DNA of 16,172 bases from contig JAHHRG010000048.1 in NCBI GenBank assembly GCA_020025965.1, positions 1 through 16,172 on the forward strand, given 5' to 3'. Of the stretch, positions 1 through 7,276 are shown piece after piece. Under the pieces are notes generated by a model. That model saw only the letters and a list, made by a program, of their open reading frames with translations. It ran no database searches and was not told where the DNA came from. The position numbers and the translations under genes were made by a program. The stretch comes from Sutterella sp. GTDB taxonomy: Bacteria > Pseudomonadota > Gammaproteobacteria > Burkholderiales > Burkholderiaceae_F. Position 1 is the first letter of the stretch; each line of letters begins with the position of its first letter.

Positions 1-69
1 CCTTTGCCATACAAAATATCCCTAGAAAGGTGTCTCACTTTCTGGGGATAGTTCATCTTGGCGGGGGGC

Positions 70-1110
70 TTTTTGTTATTTGGGAAGAATCGTATCGCTC
101 ATTTCTGCATGACGATACGCCTGCGCTCAAGTTAGGTCGTTTCGCTGATAGATCGCCTGAAGGGACCGAAGTGAGTGCATTAAGCATTTCTCTGCAATCG
201 CATCAGCAATTCCTTCTCGCGCGCACCAATCGCGAAACGTCGATCGACAACCGTGCATCGTGGCTGATTTTCCTGATACGTAGAGGACCATGGTACTGAC
301 GTAGTATCGAGAAGGGTTTGCCTTGACAGTAACTGCTAGCAAATATGTACTCGTTCTCAGGGGTGATTCTGTTGAGAAGATCAATTGCCTGATCGGAGAG
401 AGGAACGCGGAACGGCTCGGGTTGCGGTCAGTGCGCCCAAAACGAAGGCGTTGTGAACGGGTCTATTTAGCTCAAGGCTCGCTTGAATTTGTTTGGTTAG
501 CTCCTCAACGGTAAATGCTTTTTGATGTTGTCGCCGATGAACTTTACTGATCGGAGGGAAAAACGCCTCTAGGTTTCCCTTTCAGGTCGCGGGATTTTCA
601 CCAATGTAAAGTTCCTCACGTTTTGCAAGCGTCATTATGGATTCGAGCTGACTTCGAATCTTAGAGGCGAGGGTTGTCTTTTTCTCCCTTAGAGGATCGA
701 GAACTTCGCAAATGTCCTGCACCATTATTTGGCAAATGGGTTTATTTCTCAGCACCGAGAGAATGTGGTTTCGCATAGGGCCGCGCCACGAGGCTTGAGT
801 ATTTTCATTGAGCTGTCGCGACTCAAAGATGGTTTCTAGCGAATGGTCGGCGCAGGTGCCGAAGGTGATTGCTCGTGTGGAATGGGTATCGCGGTTTGCC
901 TGACGAACTTCGAGAGGGTCGATTCCTCTGGCGAGAAGGGCACGACACTTGGCCGCTTCTTGCTTGGCTGTGACCGTAACCGTGGGGTGAGTCCCCAGGT
1001 GAAGGTCGCGCTTGCGTCCGGCAAACTGATAGCGAAGGACAAAGGTGCGGGAGTTTTCACGAACCTAGACGTGGAGGTTTCGTTAAACAGAGTGCCTGCC
1101 GATTGGGAGG
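70..1110 (-). pseudogene. Decayed P4-type tyrosine recombinase (phage/island integrase)
   Basis: Remnant of a site-specific integrase of the P4/IntS kind, read on the minus strand across several frames. One frame is open from 1064 to 585 and carries N-terminal arm and core-binding landmarks in the right order: RYQFAGRKRDLHLG, LARGIDPLEVRQA, AITFGTCADH, DICEVLDPLREKK and GENPAT. It is closed by TAG at 1067-1065 upstream and TGA at 584-582, where the family normally has Trp. The same frame then runs on with a family-like stretch (NLEAFFPP) to about 430. There roughly 35-40 residues are missing and the frame shifts to EPFRVPLSDQAIDLL. A further shift near 300 leads to HGCRSTFRDW (HxxR motif, His at 255) and LMHSLRSLQAIYQRNDL (nucleophile Tyr at about 150). 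Another shift near 135 gives LERRRIVMQK and a second Trp-to-TGA stop at 101-99. The order of motifs makes the family assignment firm, and the gene cannot be functional. Ends are approximate. Confidence 0.85.
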
Positions 1111-1233
1111 AGGGGGATATTTTTTGAGGTGACTTGTGACATGGTTTGAGTGTGGGGCATTAAAGGAAGCAAAATTATTCTGCTCCACAGTCAAATCCGT
1201 ATAAATTTTCGGAAAAATAAGTAGATAGAAAGC

Positions 1234-1276
1234 AAAAACCCCGTAAATCCCTTACACATCTAGGGATTTACGGGGA
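1234..1276 (-). terminator. Intrinsic terminator of the hydrogenase gene
   Basis: Perfect 14-base inverted repeat (1239-1252 with 1262-1275, arm CCCCGTAAATCCCT) with a 9-base loop. On the minus strand it is followed by TTTTT. It lies 33 bases after the stop codon of the hydrogenase-rubrerythrin gene and insulates it from the integrase remnant. Confidence 0.9.
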
Positions 1277-1308
1277 TGTTAATTACCTAACGAGTAAGCG
1301 GTACGTAA

Positions 1309-3360
1309 TTAGTAGTTTGTAGCACGTACTTCGAAGTAGGCCTGAGAATAACCGCAAACCGGGCAAACTTCAGGGGCCTTCTTGCCCATGACGAGGTGAC
1401 CGCAGATGCGGCATTCCCACATGCATTCGCCGGCCTTTTCGAAGACCTGCTGCATTTCAACATTGTTCAAAAGCTTGCGATAGCGTTCTTCATGAGCGCG
1501 TTCGATGGCACCGACGGCGCGGAAGCGGGCGGCGAGTTCCGGGAAGCCTTCTTCTTCAGCTTCCTTGGCGAACGTGTCGTACATGTCCGTCCATTCATAG
1601 TTTTCACCTTCGGCAGCGGCCTTGAGGTTGGCAGCCGTACCGCCGATGCCGCCCAAAGCGGAGAACCAGAGACGGGCGTGTTCCTGTTCGTTACGAGCGG
1701 TCGTGAGGAATATCTCGGCGATCTGTTCGTAACCTTCGCGCTTGGCAACTTCGGCGAAGTAGGTGTACTTGTTGCGAGCCTGGGATTCGCCGGCAAAAGC
1801 GGTCTGAAGGTTCTTTTCGGTCTTCGTACCGGCAAGGGTCTTGGCACCCGTAGCAGCCGGCTTTTCTTCAATCTTTTCAAAAACTTCAACCCCCTTCTTG
1901 CAGAGCGGGCAGATGTAATCGGCGGGCAGTTCGTCGCCTTCGTAGATGTAACCGCAAACCTTGCAGCGATATTTGGACATGGTAGTTTCTCCTAAATCCC
2001 GACTTCTGTCGGTGTAATGAGTGTGAAGCAGTTCTTCGGCAAGTTCGGAAAGGGGTTCTCCGTAGAACTCTTCGTAAAGTGCCTGAATTTCGGCGTTATC
2101 GGCACTCGTGCGGCATTCGAGAGCCGCATCGCGTGCATAAAGACTGTCAATTCGTGCCTGACGAATGTCGTCGGCATTGTTAAACCCGGGCTTGGGCTGA
2201 CCACCGCCGGAAATGCAACCGCCCGGACAGGTCATGACTTCTACAAACTGATAGGTTTTGTCGAGCTGACCGGCACGAAGTTTGTTGAGGAATTCGCCGG
2301 CTGCGGCCGTTCCGTAAATGACGGCGACGTTGACCGTCGTACCGGCAATCTCGAGCGATGCGTCCATGACGTTCGTCAGGCCGCGAACCCGTTCGTAATT
2401 GAGAAGCTCGGCCGGAACCGTGCCCGTCAATTTCTGAGCGGCAAAGCGCAGTGCGGCTTCCATCACACCTCCGGTGTTGCCGAAGATGACGCCGGCACCC
2501 GAACCCTGACCCATAAAGGAATCGAACTTGCTGTCAGCCAGACTTTCAAAGTCGATTCCCTTGGCCTTGGCCCAATCGGCCAACTCGGTTGTCGTGATGA
2601 CGCAGTCCATGTCGCGGATCGTTGCGTCGCCCAAGTGACGGCCGACGGCATTCATTTCGCCGCGTTCGATTTCCGCCTTCTTGGCGGTACAGGGCGTCAG
2701 AGCGACATTGAAGATTTTCTTCGGGTCAATGCCCATCTTCTTCGCCCACCACGTTTTGATCGTGGGGCCTTGCATGCCGATCGGGCTCTTCGCAGTCGAC
2801 AAATGGCCGATCATATCCGGATGGAAGGTTTCGCAATAGCGGACCCAAGCAGGGCAGCAGCTCGTGAACTGCGGAAGAGCGGCTTCTTTATCGGAGAGGC
2901 GGGCAATCAGTTCGCTCGCTTCTTCACAGATCGTGAGGTCGGCGGCAAAGTTCGTGTCGAGCACATAGTCGGCACCCAACTGACGAACGAGTTCGATCAT
3001 GCGGCCTTCGACGAAAGAACCTTCGGGCATGCCGAAAGCTTCGCCCAAACCGACGCGCACCGAAGGGCTCGTTGACACCACGACAACGGTGTCGGGGTCG
3101 GCTACGGCCGCGAGAAGCTTATCCATCGAATTTTTAATGACAAGCGAACCCACCGGGCAGACGGCAATGCACTGACCGCAGTGGATGCAGACGGACTTGT
3201 CACCCGTTTTGGCGAGATCATAGGCGTTGTTCACGCCGATATATTTCGAACAGATGTCTGCACAAAGACGGCAACTCACGCATTTCGACTCGATACGTTC
3301 GACGGCGGGATTGTCAAGGTCAATGGCAACACGAATGTTCTGATCCTGATGCTTGGACAT
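1309..3360 (-). CDS. [FeFe] hydrogenase fused to rubredoxin-rubrerythrin-rubredoxin
   Basis: A 683-residue cytoplasmic protein with no visible signal peptide. Residues 27-37 and 58-68 are two CxxCxxCxxxC motifs, for two [4Fe-4S] clusters. The H-cluster domain has TSCCPAW (166-172), TPCTAKKAE (222-230) and VMTCPGGCISGGGQP (375-389), with all four H-cluster Cys present (168, 224, 378, 382). A small-subunit-like tail follows to about 450. Residues 461-490 are a short rubredoxin (C466, C469, C484, C487). Residues 513-632 are a rubrerythrin diiron domain (E525, E558-x-x-H561, E620-x-x-H623). Residues 650-671 are a second rubredoxin (C650, C653, C666, C669). Family knowledge: the first part interconverts H2 and protons plus electrons, and rubrerythrins reduce H2O2 using rubredoxin electrons. 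Inference: an H2- or ferredoxin-linked peroxidase. The start at 3360 is chosen because GGAG lies 8 bases upstream; the in-frame upstream ATG at 3411 lacks support. No maturase genes (hydE, hydF, hydG) are in the window. Confidence 0.93.
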   Translation of the reverse strand: MSKHQDQNIRVAIDLDNPAVERIESKCVSCRLCADICSKYIGVNNAYDLAKTGDKSVCIHCGQCIAVCPVGSLVIKNSMDKLLAAVADPDTVVVVSTSPSVRVGLGEAFGMPEGSFVEGRMIELVRQLGADYVLDTNFAADLTICEEASELIARLSDKEAALPQFTSCCPAWVRYCETFHPDMIGHLSTAKSPIGMQGPTIKTWWAKKMGIDPKKIFNVALTPCTAKKAEIERGEMNAVGRHLGDATIRDMDCVITTTELADWAKAKGIDFESLADSKFDSFMGQGSGAGVIFGNTGGVMEAALRFAAQKLTGTVPAELLNYERVRGLTNVMDASLEIAGTTVNVAVIYGTAAAGEFLNKLRAGQLDKTYQFVEVMTCPGGCISGGGQPKPGFNNADDIRQARIDSLYARDAALECRTSADNAEIQALYEEFYGEPLSELAEELLHTHYTDRSRDLGETTMSKYRCKVCGYIYEGDELPADYICPLCKKGVEVFEKIEEKPAATGAKTLAGTKTEKNLQTAFAGESQARNKYTYFAEVAKREGYEQIAEIFLTTARNEQEHARLWFSALGGIGGTAANLKAAAEGENYEWTDMYDTFAKEAEEEGFPELAARFRAVGAIERAHEERYRKLLNNVEMQQVFEKAGECMWECRICGHLVMGKKAPEVCPVCGYSQAYFEVRATNY
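1978..1993 (-). promoter_or_regulatory. Internal ribosome-binding site and ATG at the hydrogenase/rubrerythrin joint
   Basis: Reading the minus strand, AGGAG (1993-1989) stands 8 bases before an in-frame ATG (1980-1978) that begins MSKYRCKVCGY, exactly where a free-standing rubredoxin-rubrerythrin would start. The spacing is the same as at the gene's own start. Internal initiation would yield a 223-residue product ending at 1309. A small perfect hairpin (CCGAC, loop AGAA, GTCGG; 1999-2012) lies just upstream. In another frame a TAG stop overlaps the AGGAG, which looks like a former gene boundary. Confidence 0.6.
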
Positions 3361-4158
3361 TAGGAGTTCTCCAAAGGGCGGCCCGGCTTTTTTCAACCAT
3401 CCCTTACGCATTCTCCCGGGCTTTTAGCTACGTTCGGGGTCCTGAACGTGCAGTTCTTGTCGAGGGGGTTGAAATGAGCGTTCAAAGGGCGACTTTTTGG
3501 TGACAGCCAAAGAGTGACCCTTGAGCTCGGAGGAATGACGGAAGTAAGACGCCGGACCGATGCCCTGATCGTATTAATTAAGTCAAAGGCAGTATACCGA
3601 CATTTTGAATTACCGTGATTGAAATTTTCGATATATCCGATATACGCTCTTAAAAGTTCGGGAAAACACTTGAAGTACCTGAAAACAATTCTCAATAAAG
3701 GGAATTGGCGTTGCATCGTGAATGATAATCACTCTCATCAAGAAGAAAAAAACGAAGAAATAAGTTTTTTATAATTGTTTTGTTTGAGGCACTTTTAACG
3801 GTTATCGGATCACATGAATCCGAGCATGGGAGACCAAAAAAGGAATCATTGAGATCTAGGTAATTGGTTATAAGGGATTTCCCGATTGCTAGGGTTTACC
3901 TGATGCGATGAGGAGAGTCCGATAACTACAATCCGATACTGTCTTTGGCAATTCTTAGCAATCGTTATCGTGCGTCGCTAATTGCCGTTTATGGAGCACA
4001 AATACAGAACCTCGTCGTGAGGAGAGGGGTTTTGTCGATGCCTAATCAAAAGCCTTTTTTCCACCATTTTTCGGATTGTTGGATTGCCGGGAAAAAAGAG
4101 CTTTCGCACCGAGCTTGTAGAACGGTAAGGAGAGCGCCTAAATAGGAAAAAAACGACC
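3361..4158. other. Long gene-free interval between two divergent genes
   Basis: About 800 bases between the start of the hydrogenase gene (minus) and the dipeptidase gene (plus). I find no open frame with a recognisable protein in it. The part next to the hydrogenase gene carries two small inverted repeats: ACGTTC at 3430-3435 with GAACGT at 3444-3449, and GCCCGG at 3381 with CCGGGC at 3416. A TATACT that could serve as a minus-strand -10 box lies at 3596-3591, but no convincing -35 accompanies it. The stretch 3721-3790 is very AT-rich and has a perfect TATAAT at 3770-3775 on the plus strand, again with a poor -35. The dipeptidase start is preceded by AGGA 11 bases upstream. Confidence 0.6.
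3718..3736. promoter_or_regulatory. Fur-like operator (candidate iron box)
   Basis: The 19 bases GTGAATGATAATCACTCTC match the Fur-box consensus GATAATGATAATCATTATC at 15 of 19 positions, including a perfect central GATAATCA. The site is about 360 bases upstream of the hydrogenase start and 420 bases upstream of the dipeptidase start, so its target is unclear. Iron control of an iron-rich protein would make sense, but this is inference. Confidence 0.3.
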
Positions 4159-5655
4159 ATGTTTTTCCGCAAAGCCCTGATGGCCGTCGCCATGACTGCC
4201 GCTCTTTCCACTTCTGCTCTTGCCTGCACCACCTTGGTGGTCGGCGAAGGTGCTACTGAAGACGGTTCCTTCCTGATCGCCCGCGCTGCGGACAGCAACG
4301 CCTTGAAGGCACAGCATTTTGTCATTCATCCCGCAACGAAGAATGTGAAGGGCATGTATCGCACCAAGGACCACAACGGTGCGACGGCCTTTGAATATCC
4401 GCTTCCTGAAAACGGCCTTCGTTATACGACGGTTCCCAACTGGCAGACCCAGATCCACGGTGCCGTTGGTTTTAACGAACTGGGCGTCGGTTTCTCCGGG
4501 ACGGAATCCATTTTCGCGAAGGACGAATTCCTGAAGATTGACCCCTATAACGAAGCAACGGGTATTACTGAAGACGATATCCCCGAAGTCGTCTTGCCGC
4601 GTGCCAAGACCGCTCGCGAAGGGATTGCCATTTTGGGTCACATCGTTGAAACGATCGGTGCCGGCGAAGGTTTCGGTGTCGTCATGGTTGACCAGAAGGA
4701 CGTTTGGTACTTCGAAACCGGTACGGGCCATCAGTGGATGGCACAGCGTACGCCGAAGGACAAATATTTTGCTTCCGGCAACCAGGGCCGCTTCCAGGAA
4801 TACGATCCGAAGAAGACCGACGAATTCATGGGTTCGAAGAACCTGATCGAATTTGCTCAACAGCACGGCTTTTATAACCCGAAGACTGACGGCGCCTTCA
4901 ACTTCTCGAAGGCCTATACGCGTGACGACGGTCGCGACCGTGTCTACAACGATCCGCGCGTTTGCCAGATTCAGGCGATGCTCACGCCGAGCTTGAAGCA
5001 GAAGTCTGACGACGGCCGCAACTTCCCGGTCTATCTGAAGCCCGACCAGAAGGTGACGCTCAACAATATGAAGGACGTTCTTCGCAATCACTACGACGGT
5101 ACGGCTCACGATCCGTACGGTAAGGAATTGCGCGGCGATGAACTGTGGCGGCCGATCAGCGTCTTCCGTACCTACGAATCGCACGTGATGCAGGTTCGTC
5201 CGTGGCTGCCGAAGGAAATCGGTTCCGTGATTTATCTCTCCTGGGGTATGGCCGATCTCTCTTGCTACGTTCCTTACTATCAGGGTCTTGACGCCGTTCC
5301 GGCCAACCACGGTATCGGCACGAAGGACGCCGATGACGAATCGATCTACTGGGCTTATCGTAAGCTCCAGACCTTGGTCATGACCGACTACGACAAGCTC
5401 GCTCCGATCGTGAAGAAGGCCTACCGCGACTTTGAAGCGAAGACTGCCGTCGAACAGAAGAAGTTTGAAGACGCCTACGTGAAGCTTGTGAAGACCGACG
5501 CCAAGAAGGCCGACAAGATGCTCAACGATTGGAACCTTCGCGTCATCAAGGATGCCGAAACCCTTACGCGTGACCTGACGAATCAGATATTCACGATTCG
5601 TACGCACGATATCCAGGAAGGCATCTACTTCAAGAACAACAAGAATAAGGACTAA
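4159..5655 (+). CDS. Exported C69-family dipeptidase (Ntn-hydrolase)
   Basis: A 498-residue protein resembling peptidase family C69 (dipeptidase A/PepD group), which hydrolyses dipeptides with an N-terminal cysteine nucleophile. Residues 1-22 form a Sec signal peptide: Arg and Lys at 4-5, a hydrophobic core, then ALA. They are followed directly by Cys23 in the family's CTTLVVG opening. Signal peptidase cleavage after Ala22 would therefore expose the catalytic Cys as the new N-terminus. The preceding residues do not fit a good lipobox (Ala at -3, Leu at -2), so I favour a soluble periplasmic enzyme over a lipoprotein. The DGSFLIARAADS stretch (35-46) and GFGVVMVDQKDVWYFETGTG (about 172-191) also fit the family. 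Length is normal. It is a single gene, with a terminator just downstream. Likely role: nutrition from peptides in the periplasm (inference). Confidence 0.88.
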   Translation: MFFRKALMAVAMTAALSTSALACTTLVVGEGATEDGSFLIARAADSNALKAQHFVIHPATKNVKGMYRTKDHNGATAFEYPLPENGLRYTTVPNWQTQIHGAVGFNELGVGFSGTESIFAKDEFLKIDPYNEATGITEDDIPEVVLPRAKTAREGIAILGHIVETIGAGEGFGVVMVDQKDVWYFETGTGHQWMAQRTPKDKYFASGNQGRFQEYDPKKTDEFMGSKNLIEFAQQHGFYNPKTDGAFNFSKAYTRDDGRDRVYNDPRVCQIQAMLTPSLKQKSDDGRNFPVYLKPDQKVTLNNMKDVLRNHYDGTAHDPYGKELRGDELWRPISVFRTYESHVMQVRPWLPKEIGSVIYLSWGMADLSCYVPYYQGLDAVPANHGIGTKDADDESIYWAYRKLQTLVMTDYDKLAPIVKKAYRDFEAKTAVEQKKFEDAYVKLVKTDAKKADKMLNDWNLRVIKDAETLTRDLTNQIFTIRTHDIQEGIYFKNNKNKD

Positions 5656-5703
5656 TTTCGATTAGTCCGCCCGGTAGGGCAAGGGTCTCTTTTGAGGCCT
5701 ATC

Positions 5704-5743
5704 AGGCGGTCGCGCACTTCGGTGTTCGACCGCCTTTTCGTTT
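5704..5743 (+). terminator. Intrinsic terminator of the C69 dipeptidase gene
   Basis: AGGCGGTCG (5704-5712) pairs with CGACCGCCT (5727-5735). An inner CAC/GTG stem closed by a TTCG tetraloop extends the hairpin, and TTTTCGTTTT follows. Confidence 0.85.
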
Positions 5744-5754
5744 TAAGATGTAAG

Positions 5755-5787
5755 AAAAAGCCGACATGCCATCAAGCACGTCGGCTT
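5755..5787 (-). terminator. Intrinsic terminator of the ADP-ribosylglycohydrolase gene
   Basis: On the minus strand GCCGACGTGC pairs with GCATGTCGGC (one G-U) around a TTGATG loop and is followed by TTTTTC. It stands back to back with the plus-strand terminator of the convergent dipeptidase gene. Confidence 0.85.
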
Positions 5788-5813
5788 CGTCATGTTTGTC
5801 GCAAGTGTGGCCT

Positions 5814-6710
5814 TTAGCGCATCAGGTAATCCACGTCTTCGCAGAGCTTCTGAATCCAGTCGCTACGGCAAAGGGCATGAATCCACGCTTCGCAAACACC
5901 GTCTTCTTCATTGATGCCGTACATGACGCCCGCCAAAGCACCCGTCACGCAACCCACCGTGTCGGTGTCGTCACCCAAGTTGACGGCCAAGAGTACGGCA
6001 TCCGGATAATTGTCGGTCTTCAAACAGCACCAGAGAGCGGCGGTCAGCGTGTCAACGGCGTAGCTCGTACTCTTAATTTCGGAACGTTCTGCAGATTCGA
6101 TCGTACGGATGCGTGCGAGGATCGGATCCGGGAGACGAACAAAGGGCGACTGCAATGCAGGTTCGATTGCATCGCGTAACGGCGTACCGGAGACGACCTG
6201 ATCAATGATCGAAGCAAACACCGCACAGCAGGAGCGGCTGATTTCGTGTGCATGCGTCAGAGCCCCCGCCTGGTCGGCGATCGCGAGGCGGTTTTCGTCC
6301 TTCAAGAGGGCGAAAGGCAGAATACGCATGAGAGAGCCGTTACCGTTGTCGAGCAGGTCTTTGCCGCCGCATTCGGACGGCATCGTGCCGTCATGGAAAC
6401 GCTGAACGGCCAAAGCCGTCGTACGACCGACGCCCCAGGCTTCCTGGTGCGGGGTAAATTTGCCGCCGTAAATCCAGCTACAAAAGTTGTTCATCACGTC
6501 GGCATCGTCAAAATGACCGATGCGACCGAGACTTTCAATTTCCGCGAGCAAGGTGGACGTATCGTCGGACCACGTCCCCACCGGACACGGTTGGCCGCCT
6601 TGGACAATCATGTCTTCAGCAATAAAGGTGTCGCGTTTTTTTCTTTCGTAAGGAACGCCGAGAGCATCACCCACGGCTGCGCCGAAAATCCCTGCGAAGA
6701 TATGTGACAT
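5814..6710 (-). CDS. ADP-ribosylglycohydrolase family protein
   Basis: A 298-residue protein of the ADP-ribosylglycohydrolase (DraG/ARH) fold, all-helical enzymes that use two metal ions to remove ADP-ribose from proteins or small molecules. Visible hallmarks are the N-terminal GAAVGDALGVPYE (10-22), the metal-site motif GTWSDDTS (45-52), GNGSLMRILPFA in the middle and the second metal-site motif LGDDTDTVGCVTGALAG (245-261). These are in the usual order at the usual length. The ATG at 6710 is preferred because GAAGAGG ends 7 bases upstream; an in-frame TTG at 6725 lies within that ribosome-binding region. No signal peptide is visible, so it is cytoplasmic. No ADP-ribosyltransferase or nitrogenase-regulation gene is nearby, so the substrate cannot be told. 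The gene stands alone and is convergent with the dipeptidase gene. Confidence 0.88.
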   Translation of the reverse strand: MSHIFAGIFGAAVGDALGVPYERKKRDTFIAEDMIVQGGQPCPVGTWSDDTSTLLAEIESLGRIGHFDDADVMNNFCSWIYGGKFTPHQEAWGVGRTTALAVQRFHDGTMPSECGGKDLLDNGNGSLMRILPFALLKDENRLAIADQAGALTHAHEISRSCCAVFASIIDQVVSGTPLRDAIEPALQSPFVRLPDPILARIRTIESAERSEIKSTSYAVDTLTAALWCCLKTDNYPDAVLLAVNLGDDTDTVGCVTGALAGVMYGINEEDGVCEAWIHALCRSDWIQKLCEDVDYLMR

Positions 6711-7220
6711 CGTTAACCTCTTCAAACCAAACAGGGAGAACGCTTGGCGTTTCCCCGGTTGTTTTTTATGCCTTAGGGCTAACCCTTAGGTGTTTCTATG
6801 AAATTGGATTATATGACGAAAAGAAAAAAATGTTGGGAAGCGAGTATCGGTTTTTTCCGAATCCGAACGGTTTTTACCTAGAAGGGACAACGCGTAACTC
6901 GGAAAAACTAAAAAAACTGAATGGTTGTTTGTGATTTCTGTTGTACAGTCAAAATCGATTCTGAGACTGAGGAATCGAGGGATTTTGAGGCTTGAACAAG
7001 GGGATTTTGTCGTTACGGAAATCGGCGGAGTTGCTCTAGGATTGCCTTTCTTTCAAACAAAAAGAAGAAAGAGATGTAAAAACGGATGATACCGCCTTTA
7101 GGGGATATCCCGAATGCAGGCTCGATTGTTGAAGAGATGGAGATTTTCAAACATGCGGAGGATGGCGATTTTGTCACAAAGCCGACAGACTGATCTTCCT
7201 TGGAGGTCTGTCCTGAAATG
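6711..7220. other. Gene-poor stretch of about 510 bases
   Basis: I see no gene I can support. The base composition is more AT-rich than the neighbouring genes. A 35-codon plus-strand frame (7086-7193, starting MIPPLGDIPNAG and ending FVTKPTD) has protein-like composition but a weak ribosome-binding site. Just upstream, in another frame, GDFVVTEIGGVALGLP ends at a stop. These could be scraps of a decayed gene, but I recognise no family. Confidence 0.4.
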
Positions 7221-7252
7221 AAAAGAGCCGATCCGGCGAACGGTATCGGCTC
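7221..7252 (-). terminator. Intrinsic terminator of the DUF3592-like gene
   Basis: GAGCCGAT (7225-7232) pairs with ATCGGCTC (7245-7252), with a CCG/CGG inner pair. On the minus strand TTTT follows. It lies 24 bases after the stop codon of the minus-strand gene. Confidence 0.8.
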
Positions 7253-7276
7253 ATTAACTCATTAAAAGGTCGGCGA

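Noticed and set aside
843..1127. 94-codon plus-strand frame and the 74-codon minus-strand frame over the same region (836-1060)
   Set aside because: Both overlap the integrase relic in the wrong frame; the correct minus-strand frame gives the integrase motifs.
1239..1275. 14-base palindrome as an integrase attachment site
   Set aside because: The T-run and position right after the hydrogenase stop codon explain it fully as a terminator.
3393..3716. 107-codon minus-strand frame upstream of the hydrogenase gene
   Set aside because: No ribosome-binding site, no domain, and it overlaps the hydrogenase leader. Its composition looks non-coding.
3945..4145. 66-codon plus-strand frame just before the dipeptidase gene
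   Set aside because: No ribosome-binding site, no similarity to any family I know, and it runs into the dipeptidase leader.
6704..6934. 76-codon plus-strand frame overlapping the start of the ADP-ribosylglycohydrolase gene
   Set aside because: Its start lies inside the start region of an established gene on the other strand, and it shows no recognisable protein features.
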